A stretch of DNA of 64,000 nucleotides from an uncultured Eubacteriales bacterium (GCA_902777335.1 CACYTF010000009.1:1-64000), one strand, 5' to 3'. Shown: positions 38,186 through 47,162, counted from the first letter of the stretch. Notes: generated by a model from the letters alone, not told the origin. A program made the numbers and translations.

Positions 38186-40152
38186 TCCTGCAGCAGTTCT
38201 TCCACCTTTAGCGCTTCGTCGTTTCCTTCGGCGCTGTCTTCTATCGGGGCCTCGGTCTTTTCCTCGGCCGGGGCGATGCGCAGGTCTTCGCCGATCATAT
38301 AGCCCTCGCGGTCCATGTAGCGTATGCGGCACCAGCCGTCCATGATCACCGTCACCTCGAGCTCCACGCCGTCCTTCAGGTGGCCCAGGACCTGGGCGTC
38401 GTCGGCGTCATTGTCATACACCGCTGCCTGTCCGTCGGCGGCGCACTTCACGATGGCGCGGCGGGGCGTGAATTCGCCCGCCTCCCCGTCGCCCTGCTCG
38501 GCGTCCAGGGCGTCCTCGGGACCGGTCCAGTAGTTCAGATAGCGGTTCATCAGGTAGCCGACCTGGCCGTGGTAGCTGACCTGGGTCCAGTCGGTGTAGC
38601 GGCGCAGCACCCGAAGGCTCTTGCCGTTCTCCACCTTGTCCAGCACGGCGCTGTCGGCGCTGGAATCCTCCCGCAGGTTCACGGCGTCGCCCTCGCCCTT
38701 GGTGTCGACGGTCACGTAGTTGACCAGCGCCTCCAGGTCCACCTGCTGCTCGTTGGTGGCCAGGTACTCCGCGAACACCTCGCAGGGCAGGTTCGCGCCG
38801 GCGTAGTAGTCCTCGGCGGTGTTGCCGACGGTGTAGATCTGCGCGTCCTGCGCCCCGCTGTACCGAAGCAGCGAGATCTCCCGCTCGGCAAAGGCCAGCA
38901 GCGCGTTGGCCACATATCCCTCGCCGTAGGTGCTGCGCACCTTCGACCACTTGTCGTTGGACTGCAGCACGATCAGCATGGAGCCGTAGGGCAGGCGCTT
39001 CAGCTGGTTGCTCTTCTCGGAGGGCTCCGCGCGCAGCCGCGCGTCCTCCGGCACGTTCACCCGGGCCAGCCGCAGCGTCTCGCTGACCTGCTCGCAGCTG
39101 TAATCCTCGTCGCCGAAGGTCTCCTTCAGCTTATCGGCCTCGTAGGCCACGGCCTTTTGCACCTCCGGAGAGGCCACGCCGTCCTCCTCGTAGGCGTAGG
39201 CCTTCTGAAAGCGCGTCACCGCGTCCACCACCGCGCGGTCGTACACGCTGTCCGGCGCGTCGTCGTACAGGCGCAGCACGGCCAAATTGTCCTGCAGCGC
39301 CCGCACCGCCGGGCCGCTCATGCCCTCGGCCAGCCGCACGTTCATGGCCGTGGGCGCGTCCGGGGCGTACATGCGCTGCTGGAACGGTATGGTGGCGATG
39401 CCGTCCACGCCGGTGTCCATCAGGTACTGGGCCATGCGCACGGCGTTGACCATGGTGCTGTTGTACACGCCGTTCAGCTCGCCGTCGTACAGCCCCAGGT
39501 CCCGCAGGCGATACTGCAGGTTCAGCACCGCTTCGCCCTCGCTGAAGCGGCCCAGCGCGCCCACCTCGTCGGAGATGCCCAGGAAGCTGTCGTAGGAATA
39601 GCCCTTGCTCTTGTCGTAGCATTCCTGGAACAGCAGCTCCCGCAGGGCGTCCTTCCGGTCGCCGCTCTCGTAGATCTTCACATAGGTGCCTTCCAGGCAG
39701 TTGAGCGCGATGAACTCCGCGTCCTGCCAGCGCAGGCGGATGCAGCCGTGGGAGGCGGGCAGGCCGAACTCGTTCAGGGCCTGCCGGTCGATGTACTGCA
39801 GCGACTTGCGGGTGTAGGGCAGCGAGTGAAACAGGATCTGCCCCCGTATGCGGGTGGCGTACTTCACGTAGCGCTGGAACATGTCGATCCAGTACCAGGG
39901 CTGCCGCTCGTTGTCCTTGACCCTGCCGGGCAGCAAGAACTCCCCCTTCGGGGTGTAGCCGTTGGTGCCGGTGGAGCAGAGCATCTGGCGGGCGATGTCC
40001 TTGGTCTCGGTCTCGTAGACGGTGACGATCTGGCTGCTGATGTCCACCTCGATGTAGTAGGGCATGCTGTACGCCGCCAACGCCGGGACGGTCCACGCCG
40101 CCGCCAGAAGCGCAAGCGCCAGCACGAATGCCGCGATTTTTTGCCGTTTCAT
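38182..40152 (-). CDS. L,D-transpeptidase (YkuD) with PG-binding and SH3-like domains
   Basis: The 656-residue secreted protein has a signal peptide (MKRQKIAAFVLALALLAAA). A YkuD catalytic domain at about 30-165 carries the Cys-His signature SHGCIRLRWQDA near 134-145. A PG_binding_1 pair follows (ALGRFSEGEAVLNLQYRL, GLYDGELNGVYNSTM, about 200-345). Three SH3-like modules come after it (about 365-425, 490-550 and 565-630, e.g. DARLRAEPSEKSNQL and GDAVNLREDSSADSAV). L,D-transpeptidases make 3-3 cross-links or attach proteins to peptidoglycan. The C-terminus is acidic and ends in the heptamer array. The start has only GAGG, 11 bases upstream. Confidence 0.88.
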   Translation of the reverse strand: MKRQKIAAFVLALALLAAAWTVPALAAYSMPYYIEVDISSQIVTVYETETKDIARQMLCSTGTNGYTPKGEFLLPGRVKDNERQPWYWIDMFQRYVKYATRIRGQILFHSLPYTRKSLQYIDRQALNEFGLPASHGCIRLRWQDAEFIALNCLEGTYVKIYESGDRKDALRELLFQECYDKSKGYSYDSFLGISDEVGALGRFSEGEAVLNLQYRLRDLGLYDGELNGVYNSTMVNAVRMAQYLMDTGVDGIATIPFQQRMYAPDAPTAMNVRLAEGMSGPAVRALQDNLAVLRLYDDAPDSVYDRAVVDAVTRFQKAYAYEEDGVASPEVQKAVAYEADKLKETFGDEDYSCEQVSETLRLARVNVPEDARLRAEPSEKSNQLKRLPYGSMLIVLQSNDKWSKVRSTYGEGYVANALLAFAEREISLLRYSGAQDAQIYTVGNTAEDYYAGANLPCEVFAEYLATNEQQVDLEALVNYVTVDTKGEGDAVNLREDSSADSAVLDKVENGKSLRVLRRYTDWTQVSYHGQVGYLMNRYLNYWTGPEDALDAEQGDGEAGEFTPRRAIVKCAADGQAAVYDNDADDAQVLGHLKDGVELEVTVIMDGWCRIRYMDREGYMIGEDLRIAPAEEKTEAPIEDSAEGNDEALKVEELLQE

Positions 40153-40166
40153 TGGATATAAACCTC

Positions 40167-40199
40167 AAAACCCCCTCCTGTGCGGAGGGGGGTTTTTTC
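40167..40199. terminator. Terminator after rplA
   Basis: CCCCCTCC (40171-40178) pairs with GGAGGGGG (40184-40191), with TTTTTT on the plus side and AGGGGGTTTT on the minus side. It separates rplA from the L,D-transpeptidase gene. Confidence 0.8.
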
Positions 40200-40212
40200 G
40201 CCTGCGCGTGAA

Positions 40213-40899
40213 TCAGAACTTCAGGGAATTCAGCTTGATGCCGGGGCCCATGGTGCTGGAGATCACGGCGGAGCGGATATAGGTGCCCTTGGCGGCGGCG
40301 GGCTTGGCCTTGATGATGGCCTCCATCAGGGTGCGGAGGTTCTCAACCAGCTTCTGCTCGTCAAAGGAAGCCTTGCCCACGGGGCAGTGGATGATGGCGG
40401 TCTTGTCCACGCGATACTCGACCTTACCGGCTTTGATATCGTGGATGGCCTGCGTCACGTTCATGGTGACGGTGCCGGCCTTCGGAGAGGGCATCAGGCC
40501 CTTGGGGCCCAGCACGCGGCCCAGACGGCCGACCTGACCCATCATGTCGGGGGTGGCGACGACCACGTCGAAATCGAACCAGCCGCCCTGGATCTTGGCG
40601 ACCATGTCCTCGGCGCCCACGTAATCCGCGCCGGCGGCCTCGGCCTCGGCGGCCTTGTCGGCCTTGCAGATCACCAGCACGCGCACGGTCTTGCCGGTGC
40701 CGTTGGGCAGCACCACGGCGCCGCGGACCTGCTGGTCGGCGTGACGGGGGTCGACGCCCAGACGGACGGAAATTTCAACGGTCTCATCGAACTTGGCCTT
40801 GGCGGTCTTCTTGACCAGCGCGACGGCCTCCTCGGGGTCATACTGCCTGGTGCGGTCGATCAGCTTCAGGCTGTCGGAATATTTCTTACCCTTTTTCAT
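40213..40899 (-). CDS. rplA: 50S ribosomal protein L1
   Basis: I start at 40899 (GGAGG eight bases upstream), giving 228 residues, normal for L1. It contains [20 protein letters not shown] and the [19 protein letters not shown] signature near 127-145. L1 forms the stalk that helps release deacylated tRNA, and in many bacteria represses its own operon. It is the last gene of rpmG-secE-nusG-rplK-rplA. Confidence 0.97.
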   Translation of the reverse strand: MKKGKKYSDSLKLIDRTRQYDPEEAVALVKKTAKAKFDETVEISVRLGVDPRHADQQVRGAVVLPNGTGKTVRVLVICKADKAAEAEAAGADYVGAEDMVAKIQGGWFDFDVVVATPDMMGQVGRLGRVLGPKGLMPSPKAGTVTMNVTQAIHDIKAGKVEYRVDKTAIIHCPVGKASFDEQKLVENLRTLMEAIIKAKPAAAKGTYIRSAVISSTMGPGIKLNSLKF

Positions 40900-40971
40900 G
40901 AATACATCCTCCTTGTGGTTCAACGGATTCTATAAATCCTCCCACGATTCTGTGGCTTCTTGCGGTGTGGG

Positions 40972-41397
40972 TCAGTCGACCACCACGACGCCCATGGAGC
41001 GGGCGGTGCCGGCGATCATGCTCATCGCGGCCTCGATGGAGGCGGCGTTCAGATCGGGCATCTTCAGCTCGGCGATCTCGCGGACCTGGGCCTTGGTGAT
41101 GTTGGCAACCTTGTCCTTGTTGGGCCGGCCGGAAGCGTGCTCGATGCCACAGGCCTTCTTGATCAGAACGGCGGCCGGAGGCGTCTTGGTGATGAACGTG
41201 AAGGAACGATCCTGATACACGGTGATGACCACCGGGATGATCAGGCCGGCCTGCTTGCCGGTGCGGTCGTTGAATTCCTTGCAGAATCCGGGGATGTTGA
41301 CGCCGTGCTGACCGAGCGCGGGGCCGATGGGCGGCGCGGGCGTCGCCTTGCCGGCGGGCACCTGCAGCTTGATCAGTGCAGTGACTTTCTTTGCCAT
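40972..41397 (-). CDS. rplK: 50S ribosomal protein L11
   Basis: The 141-residue protein starts after GGAGGATACCCAA. It contains [20 protein letters not shown] near the N-terminus and the late [13 protein letters not shown] segment ([20 protein letters not shown]), both characteristic of L11. It binds the GTPase-associated centre of 23S rRNA and supports EF-G, EF-Tu and RelA function. It lies between nusG and rplA. Confidence 0.97.
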   Translation of the reverse strand: MAKKVTALIKLQVPAGKATPAPPIGPALGQHGVNIPGFCKEFNDRTGKQAGLIIPVVITVYQDRSFTFITKTPPAAVLIKKACGIEHASGRPNKDKVANITKAQVREIAELKMPDLNAASIEAAMSMIAGTARSMGVVVVD

Positions 41398-41517
41398 TTG
41401 GGTATCCTCCTCTACATGTATGTGGTGAAGCGGAGCGCGCTTGCGCTCCTCCCACGCGCTGAACCCTGTGCGGGGATCAGTCGGTCAAAGGCCCCGGCGC
41501 GACGCGGGGCGGCGCGG

Positions 41518-42045
41518 TCACTCCTCGCGGACGACCTCGTCATAGGCCAGCTCCACGCTGGTCTCGCGCTTGAGCATGGGCACCGTAACGGTCAGCTGCT
41601 GGGTGGCCGCGTCGATCTTCGTCACCTTGCCGGTGAAGTTCTCGAACAGGCCGCTCAGTATGCGCACCTCGTCGCCCACCTGAATGTCGATGCGCGTCTG
41701 CGGCACCGCGTCGAAGATGGCGGCGAAATCCGTTTCAGACAGGGGCGTCGGCTTGTTGCCGGAGCCCACAAAGCCCGTAACGCCGCGGGTATTGCGCACC
41801 ACGTACCACGTCTCGTTGGTCATTTCCATCTTGACGATCACGTAGCTGGGCAGCAGCTTGCGCTGCACGACGCGACGCTTGTTGTTCTTGATTTCGACGG
41901 CCTCTTCCACCGGGATGCGCACATCCACGATCTTGTCCTGCATGCCGTTGTTTTCAACGGCCTTCAGCAGGCTGTCGCGCACCTTGTTCTCGTAGCCGGA
42001 ATAGGTGTGCACGACATACCATTTGATATCCGCGTTCTCAGGCAT
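41518..42045 (-). CDS. nusG: Transcription termination/antitermination factor NusG
   Basis: The 175-residue protein has the NGN domain (WYVVHTYSGYENKVRDSL near 9-26, KLLPSYVIVKMEM, WYVVRNTRGVTGFVG) and the C-terminal KOW domain (GDEVRILSGLFENFTGKV near 124-141). NusG binds RNA polymerase and links it to the ribosome or Rho. It lies 16 bp after secE. Confidence 0.97.
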   Translation of the reverse strand: MPENADIKWYVVHTYSGYENKVRDSLLKAVENNGMQDKIVDVRIPVEEAVEIKNNKRRVVQRKLLPSYVIVKMEMTNETWYVVRNTRGVTGFVGSGNKPTPLSETDFAAIFDAVPQTRIDIQVGDEVRILSGLFENFTGKVTKIDAATQQLTVTVPMLKRETSVELAYDEVVREE

Positions 42046-42061
42046 ATCCGTCTCCTTGCGA

Positions 42062-42304
42062 TCAGCCGGTGATCAACCGGATCAGAGCGCCGGCGCCCAG
42101 ATCGAACACACCGATGATCACGCCCATGACGATCATGAATACGAACACCACGACGGAGTAGTTGATCAGCTCTTTGCGGGTGGGCCAGGAGACCTTCTTC
42201 AGCTCGTGATACATGTTCTTGAAGCTGCGGCCGATGCCCTTGAAAAAATCCACGAAGCGCTGCGCGAAGCCGGGCTTGGTATTCTTGTTATCTTCCTTGG
42301 CCAT
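42062..42304 (-). CDS. secE: Preprotein translocase subunit SecE
   Basis: I start at 42304 (GGAGACG upstream), giving 80 residues. The short amphipathic part (FKNMYHELKKVSWPTRKELI near 29-48) and a single membrane helix (about 50-70, VVVFVFMIVMGVIIGVF) define SecE. It clamps SecY in the SecYEG channel. The longer frame upstream simply overlaps rpmG in another frame. The gene follows rpmG after 2 bp. Confidence 0.95.
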   Translation of the reverse strand: MAKEDNKNTKPGFAQRFVDFFKGIGRSFKNMYHELKKVSWPTRKELINYSVVVFVFMIVMGVIIGVFDLGAGALIRLITG

Positions 42305-42306
42305 GG

Positions 42307-42468
42307 TTACTTCGTCTCCTTGTGGCTGGTATGCTTCTTGCAGAAGCGGCAGTACTTGTTCATCTCCAGACGATCCGGATCGTTCTTCTTGTTCTTCATG
42401 GTATTGTAATTGCGCTGCTTGCACTCGCTGCAGGCCAGCGTAACCTTGATTCGCTTATCCGATGCCAT
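42307..42468 (-). CDS. rpmG: 50S ribosomal protein L33
   Basis: This 53-residue protein begins at the ATG at 42468 (GGAGG seven bases upstream). The sequence [20 protein letters not shown], then [14 protein letters not shown], carries two CXXC pairs, so it is the zinc-binding (C+) form. It is the first gene of the rpmG-secE-nusG-rplK-rplA unit, driven by the promoter at 42578-42606. Confidence 0.95.
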   Translation of the reverse strand: MASDKRIKVTLACSECKQRNYNTMKNKKNDPDRLEMNKYCRFCKKHTSHKETK

Positions 42469-42577
42469 GCCCGACACCTCCCCATGTGATGATAGCCGCC
42501 GCGCCGGCGCTGTGGCCGCTGCGCTTCGGCAATTTTGCCGTCAACAATACAAGTCCTCTATCGGGGCACACTGATAT

Positions 42578-42606
42578 ATTATAAAATACCCCTTTGCCAA
42601 ATGCAA
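42578..42606 (-). promoter_or_regulatory. Sigma-A promoter of the rpmG-secE-nusG-rplK-rplA operon
   Basis: Minus strand TTGCAT (42601-42606), 17-bp spacer, TATAAT (42578-42583), leaving a leader of about 100 bases before rpmG. Confidence 0.85.
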
Positions 42607-42657
42607 GCGCCTTTGGCGCGATAGAGCAAATTTTACAATAAATTGACGGCCCGGCGG

Positions 42658-42703
42658 CTCCTTCAAAAAGACCATGCGCGCCTGGCGCATGGTCTTTGAA
42701 GGT
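42658..42703 (-). terminator. Terminator of rplJ-rplL
   Basis: The minus strand forms a hairpin of CTTCAAAGACCATGCGC with GCGCATGGTC, followed by TTTTTGAAGG. It ends the rplJ-rplL transcript before the rpmG promoter. Confidence 0.88.
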
Positions 42704-42713
42704 TGCGCCCGAA

Positions 42714-43094
42714 TTACTTGATCTCGATCTCGGCGCCGGCTTCCTCGAACTTCTTCTTCAGTTCCTCAGCCGCTTCCTTGGTGACGGCCTCAGCCAGCGT
42801 GGAGGGAGCGCCGTCCACCAGGTCCTTGGCTTCCTTCAGGCCCAGGCCGGGCTTGACTTCGCGGACGATCTTGATGACGTTCAGCTTCTTGGCGCCGGCG
42901 GCCTTCAGGATCACGTCGAACTCGGTCTTCTCTTCCTCAGCCGCAGCGGCCTCGCCGCCGGCGACCGCGCCGCCCACGACCACGGGAGCCGCGGCAGACA
43001 CGCCAAACTTCTCTTCCATTTCCTTGACCAGATCGGCCAGCTCCAGGATCGTCATGCTCTCGATCGCGGAGATGATTTCAGCATTGTTCGCCAT
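42714..43094 (-). CDS. rplL: 50S ribosomal protein L7/L12
   Basis: I start at 43094 (GGAGG eight bases upstream), giving 126 residues. The N-terminal dimerisation helix ([19 protein letters not shown]), the Ala-rich hinge (about 38-58) and the C-terminal factor-binding domain ([35 protein letters not shown]) are all present. L7/L12 forms the stalk that recruits translational GTPases. It lies 50 bp after rplJ and is followed by a terminator. Confidence 0.97.
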   Translation of the reverse strand: MANNAEIISAIESMTILELADLVKEMEEKFGVSAAAPVVVGGAVAGGEAAAAEEEKTEFDVILKAAGAKKLNVIKIVREVKPGLGLKEAKDLVDGAPSTLAEAVTKEAAEELKKKFEEAGAEIEIK

Positions 43095-43144
43095 GATATT
43101 ATCCTCCATAATTATTCATTGTCTGTGGTTGGGTCAGGCGGCCA

Positions 43145-43642
43145 TCAGGCCTCGCCCGCCTGCTTCTTGCGGATGGCTTCCAGCGCGTACACGAACTTGG
43201 ACACAGAGCTCATCATGCTGCCCATGATCTTCGCGATGAGAACCTCCCGGCTGGGGGTATTGGCAAGCGCCTGCACGCCCGCCTCGTCGAGGTAAGCGCC
43301 GTCGCACACGCCGCACTTGATGGTCATCTTCTTGCTCTTCTTGACGAACTCGGAGAGGATCTTGGCGGGGGCGATGGCGTCTTCGTAACCAAAGGCCACG
43401 GCCGTGGGGCCCTCCAGATGGGGCTTCATGGCGTCCAGGTTCATGTCCTGGATGGCCAGGTTGATCATGGTGTTCTTCAGAACCGCATACTCAACGCCGG
43501 CCTTGCGCAGCTGGTTGCGAAGCTCGGTGTCCTCCGCGACGTTCAGGCCGCGGTAGTCCACCAGAACGGCGGTCTGGGCCTTCTCAAACTTCTGCTTGAT
43601 GTCGGCGACGACGCCCTTCTTGACTTCGATGTTCTTGGACAT
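43145..43642 (-). CDS. rplJ: 50S ribosomal protein L10
   Basis: The 165-residue protein has the L10 start (VKKGVVADIKQKFEKAQTAV, LVDYRGLNVAEDTELRNQLR) and the LKNTMINLAIQ segment near 55-65. The C-terminal helix (SSVSKFVYALEAIRKKQ) anchors the L7/L12 dimers. It is transcribed from its own promoter through an L10 leader RNA with an attenuator, which lets free L10 control the rplJ-rplL pair. Confidence 0.97.
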   Translation of the reverse strand: MSKNIEVKKGVVADIKQKFEKAQTAVLVDYRGLNVAEDTELRNQLRKAGVEYAVLKNTMINLAIQDMNLDAMKPHLEGPTAVAFGYEDAIAPAKILSEFVKKSKKMTIKCGVCDGAYLDEAGVQALANTPSREVLIAKIMGSMMSSVSKFVYALEAIRKKQAGEA

Positions 43643-43804
43643 TTTTCAACACCTCACATTCCGTCCAATACTGTTGACGGCCATTGAAAAACCCTTGCGC
43701 AAGACGCAAGGGCTGTGTAATCATTCAACCGTTGCGCCTCGGCGAGCGACCGGAGTCGTTGGGCTTGCGCACTCGCTGTCTGTGGCACAGAGCTTTCAAA
43801 AGCA
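43643..43804 (-). ncRNA. L10 leader RNA (autoregulatory 5' UTR of rplJ)
   Basis: The leader of about 160 bases runs between the promoter and the rplJ start. It carries the landmarks that I associate with the L10 leader: AGACAGCGAGUGC, then GCUCGCCGAGGCGC, followed by a terminator hairpin (43685-43712). Free L10 (with L12) binds this RNA and reduces expression. Confidence 0.82.
43685..43712 (-). terminator. Attenuator hairpin in the L10 leader
   Basis: Minus strand CCCTTGCG, loop, CGCAAGGG, then TTTTTC, about 45 bases before the rplJ start. Confidence 0.85.
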
Positions 43805-43810
43805 TAGATG

Positions 43811-43839
43811 ATTATAGCAAACCGCCGCGCCGCTGTCAA
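43811..43839 (-). promoter_or_regulatory. Consensus sigma-A promoter of rplJ-rplL
   Basis: Minus strand TTGACA (43834-43839), 17-bp spacer, TATAAT (43811-43816): perfect hexamers. Confidence 0.92.
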
Positions 43840-43864
43840 GGGCGCGGCGGAAAACTTAACCAAG

Positions 43865-45631
43865 TCACCTCTCCGCTTGGTACAGCACATACCGCCCCGG
43901 CATGGCGGAAAGCTCGAACACCGCCTCGCCGTTCTTTGTGTACAGCGGCTCGATTCGCCTTTCCCTGCCACCGGGTTCGCCGAAGGCGGTCAGCGCCTTC
44001 GCACCCTTCACGTGAAGGCGCACGACGGTGCGCTGCACGCCCTCCATCACATAGGGGTAGATCACGCAGGTGTCGTTGTCGTAGACGAACAGGCTGACGC
44101 GGGCCGGGCCCTCCAGCCACATGCCGTTCACCGGCATCGCCTGGCGGACGCGGGAGAGCGCCCCGGCGGGCATGTGGTAAAAATCCGGATAGGCGTCGGG
44201 CACGGCCAGCGTCCACAGCCTGCCGTCGCCATAGGGATCGCGCAGGAGGATGCCGTAGCTCTCCTCGCCGCGGGAGGCCTTCACCACCGCCCAGGTGGCG
44301 TTGTTCCTGAATTCCGCCACCGGCAGGGTCACCGGCTTTTCGCCCCGCGGGAACAGGCACGCCGTGCGGCCCTCGGGGGAATCGCCCTCCACGCGGTAGC
44401 GGTCGCAGGTCACCCTGCGGCCCCGCAGCCGCACCGAGGTCAGCCGCTGGACGCCCTTATCCATCGCGGCCTCGAGAAAGCCCGTGGTCACCATGGCGTC
44501 GCCGCCGGTGCGCATCAGCCAGGCTTCCAATTTATCCACCATGTCCGGGTCGCAGGCCGAGGCCCGGGTCAGCAGGATCTGGTCCGCGTTTTCCGGGAAA
44601 TACGGCGTGCACACCACCGGCAGGCCCACCATGCCCAGAAAGTCCTGCACGTTGTCCTCGCCCTGGCTGTCGTCGGGCAGGTAGCAGGCGATGCCCACGG
44701 GATTGCCCGCCCGGTCCAGAAGCGCGTCCAGCTTGTCCAGCTGAAAGCCCAGCGCCGGGGTGTACATGTTGTCCACCAGCGACTGGAAGCAGAACAGCAT
44801 CAGCTCCCGGGGCTTTGAGAAGGCGGTCAGGTACGCCTGCTCCAGGTAGTGCTCGGTGATGTGGCTGTCGAAGGTGTCGAACCAGCCGCCGCCGTTGTGG
44901 CCGGGCCACATGTTCTCGAAATAGGTCATCAGCGAGAAGGACAGGTACCGGGGCAGGTGCTGGTCGGTGGTCACCGGGTCCCGGGTCTCGGTGCCGGTGT
45001 ACAGCATGTCGAACAGCTTGCGCTGCCCGGCCGGGTTGTAGCCCGTCTCCTGGTAGCTCTCGGCCCAGTTGGGGTACTTGATGGTGATTTTGCAATTTGG
45101 GTTGGCGGCCTTCGCCGGGGCGATGATGTCCTCGACGCTGACGCGCTTCATCAGGTCCAGCCGGTAGGCCTGCCAGCTGCCGTCCGCAATGCCGTGGGAT
45201 TTGTTGAAGGCGTCGCGCTGGCGCACGCAGTCGGCGCAGCAGCAGCCGGTGAAGAAGAAGTCGTCGATGATGAACGCGTCGAAGTGCGCGCCGATGAAGG
45301 CGCTGACCTCCCTCAGCTTCGCGCGCATGGCCGGGTCGTTGTAGCAGAAGGTCTCAAACAGGCGCTGCTTGGGCGCGGCGCCCTCCGGCGTGGGGATCAC
45401 GGTGGTCAGGCCGCCCTCCACCTCGATGCCGTGGGCCCGGAAGACCCGGCGGCACATCTCGATCTGTTCGTGGCTCGCCAGCTCGCCGCGCCAGGGCTCC
45501 AGGTACACCCGGTCCAGCCGCAGGTGCTTTTCGATGAACGCCAGCTGCGCCTCCAGCTCGTCCTGTGTGATCCGCGCCGCCGCCTGGGCGACAAAGTAGG
45601 TCGCCAGCCTGAAATTGCGATAGTTGCCCAT
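43865..45631 (-). CDS. Glycosidase-like protein of unknown function
   Basis: I start at 45631, because GGGGAG lies seven bases upstream (a further ATG at 45637 overlaps it), giving 588 residues. There is no signal peptide or membrane helix. The sequence reads as a TIM-barrel-type N-terminal part: DRVYLEPWRGELASHEQI near 40, FDAFIIDDFFFTGCCCADCV near 116-135, CKITIKYPNWAESYQ near 182, and FENMWPGHNGGGWFD. The Asp-rich DDFFF and the GTETRD motif suggest a carbohydrate-active enzyme. A C-terminal beta part follows from about 450 (YGILLRDPYGDGRLWTLAVP, MPGRYVLYQAER). I do not recognise a named family. It is alone under its own promoter at 45702-45730. Confidence 0.6.
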   Translation of the reverse strand: MGNYRNFRLATYFVAQAAARITQDELEAQLAFIEKHLRLDRVYLEPWRGELASHEQIEMCRRVFRAHGIEVEGGLTTVIPTPEGAAPKQRLFETFCYNDPAMRAKLREVSAFIGAHFDAFIIDDFFFTGCCCADCVRQRDAFNKSHGIADGSWQAYRLDLMKRVSVEDIIAPAKAANPNCKITIKYPNWAESYQETGYNPAGQRKLFDMLYTGTETRDPVTTDQHLPRYLSFSLMTYFENMWPGHNGGGWFDTFDSHITEHYLEQAYLTAFSKPRELMLFCFQSLVDNMYTPALGFQLDKLDALLDRAGNPVGIACYLPDDSQGEDNVQDFLGMVGLPVVCTPYFPENADQILLTRASACDPDMVDKLEAWLMRTGGDAMVTTGFLEAAMDKGVQRLTSVRLRGRRVTCDRYRVEGDSPEGRTACLFPRGEKPVTLPVAEFRNNATWAVVKASRGEESYGILLRDPYGDGRLWTLAVPDAYPDFYHMPAGALSRVRQAMPVNGMWLEGPARVSLFVYDNDTCVIYPYVMEGVQRTVVRLHVKGAKALTAFGEPGGRERRIEPLYTKNGEAVFELSAMPGRYVLYQAER

Positions 45632-45701
45632 CCGCATACTCCCCTTCCCCGGCGCGCCGTCGCCTGAGCGATCGGACGGCACCGCCCGTGTGTTTGTTCC
45701 A

Positions 45702-45730
45702 ATTATATGGGAAAGGTCGTATTCTGTCAA
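45702..45730 (-). promoter_or_regulatory. Consensus sigma-A promoter of the 43865-45631 gene
   Basis: Minus strand TTGACA (45725-45730), 17-bp spacer, TATAAT (45702-45707). Confidence 0.9.
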
Positions 45731-45784
45731 TGCGAAAACCCGCGCCCCATCGCTTTTTTCTAAAGAGGAATTTACCTATCCATG

Positions 45785-45813
45785 TTGAAAAGCCCCGGGG
45801 CGTGTGATAAACT
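45785..45813 (+). promoter_or_regulatory. Sigma-A promoter of tig
   Basis: TTGAAA (45785-45790), 17-bp spacer, TAAACT (45808-45813), about 54 bases before the ATG at 45867. Confidence 0.65.
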
Positions 45814-45866
45814 GTTGCTTGCATTGTGGATAAATATGTAATTGAAGCGAATCAGGAGGATTTTCC

Positions 45867-47150
45867 ATGGCAACCACTTTTGAAAAGCTGTCTTCCAACA
45901 AAGTCAAGATCGGCTTCGTCGTCGCGCCGGAGAAGTTCGACGAGGGCCTGAAGACCGCCTATAACAAGCTGAAGGGCCGCATCAACATTCCCGGCTTCCG
46001 CAAGGGCAAGGCCCCGATGAAGGTCATCGAGAACCACTACGGCGAGGCCGTGTTCTATGAGGACGCGCTGGACGCCATCTTCCCCGAGATCTACCGCGAG
46101 GCGCTGAAGGAGCACGGCGTGCAGGCCGTGGACCGTCCGGAGCTGGACGTGGAGCAGATCGGCCGCGGCAAGGAGCTGAAGTTCACCGTGGAGGTGTTCG
46201 TGCGCCCCGACGTGGAGCTGGGCGAGTATAAGCACCTGGGCATCGTCAAGACCGTGGACGAGGTCACCGACGACGACGTGAACGCCGAGATCGAGCGCGC
46301 CCGCGACCGCGCCTCCCGCTGGGTGGAGGTCACCGACCGCGCCGCCAAGCTGGACGACCAGGTGAACATCGACTACGCCGGCTTCGACGGCGACACGCAG
46401 TTCGACGGCGGCACCGCCCAGAACCACGAGCTGATCCTGGGCTCCGGCAGCTTCATCCCCGGCTTCGAGGATCAGCTGGTGGGCGCGAAGGTGGGCGACG
46501 AGCTGGACGTGAACGTCACCTTCCCCGAGCAGTACCACGCCGAGGAGCTGGCGGGCAAGCCCGTGGTGTTCAAGGTGAAGGTCAACGGCATCCGCGAGAA
46601 GGAGACCCCGGCGCTGGACGACGATTTCGTCACCGAGGCCTCTGAGACGGCCAACACCGTCGAGGAGTACAAGGCCGAGATCCGCGCCAATTTGGAGAAG
46701 GCCGCCGACGAGCGCGGCGAGGCCGCGTTTGAGAACGAGGTCATCGAGACCGTGTGCGACAACGCCAAGGTGGACATCCCCGACGCCATGATCGAGGACC
46801 AGGTGGACACCATGATGCGCGACATGGAGATGCGCATGATGTACCAGGGCGTGAAGCTGGACGACTACTTCAAGTACACCGGCCAGACCCGCGAGCAGGT
46901 GCGCGACATGTACAAGCCCCAGGCGAAGGAGCGCGTGCTGGGCCAGCTGGTGCTGGAGGCCGTGAAGAAGGCCGAGAACATCGAGGCCACCGACGAGGAG
47001 ATCGACGCGGAGATCGCGAAGTACGCCGAGCAGAGCAAGATGGAAGTGGAGAAGTTCAAGCAGAACCTGGCCGATTCCGACCGCGAATACTTCGCCGAGG
47101 CCGCCGCCACCCGCAAGACCATCGACTTCCTGAAGGCGAACGCGGAATAA
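45867..47150 (+). CDS. tig: Trigger factor, ribosome-associated chaperone
   Basis: The 427-residue protein has the ribosome-binding domain with NIPGFRKGKAPMKVIE near 40-55, the FKBP-type peptidyl-prolyl isomerase domain (about 155-240; VNIDYAGFDGDTQFDGGTAQ, FIPGFEDQLVGAKVGDELDV) and the helical C-terminal chaperone arms (250-420). It binds nascent chains at the tunnel exit. AGGAGG precedes the ATG. It lies just upstream of clpP-clpX, the usual order tig-clpP-clpX in Firmicutes and Proteobacteria. Confidence 0.96.
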   Translation: MATTFEKLSSNKVKIGFVVAPEKFDEGLKTAYNKLKGRINIPGFRKGKAPMKVIENHYGEAVFYEDALDAIFPEIYREALKEHGVQAVDRPELDVEQIGRGKELKFTVEVFVRPDVELGEYKHLGIVKTVDEVTDDDVNAEIERARDRASRWVEVTDRAAKLDDQVNIDYAGFDGDTQFDGGTAQNHELILGSGSFIPGFEDQLVGAKVGDELDVNVTFPEQYHAEELAGKPVVFKVKVNGIREKETPALDDDFVTEASETANTVEEYKAEIRANLEKAADERGEAAFENEVIETVCDNAKVDIPDAMIEDQVDTMMRDMEMRMMYQGVKLDDYFKYTGQTREQVRDMYKPQAKERVLGQLVLEAVKKAENIEATDEEIDAEIAKYAEQSKMEVEKFKQNLADSDREYFAEAAATRKTIDFLKANAE

Positions 47151-47162
47151 TCAAACTTGATC

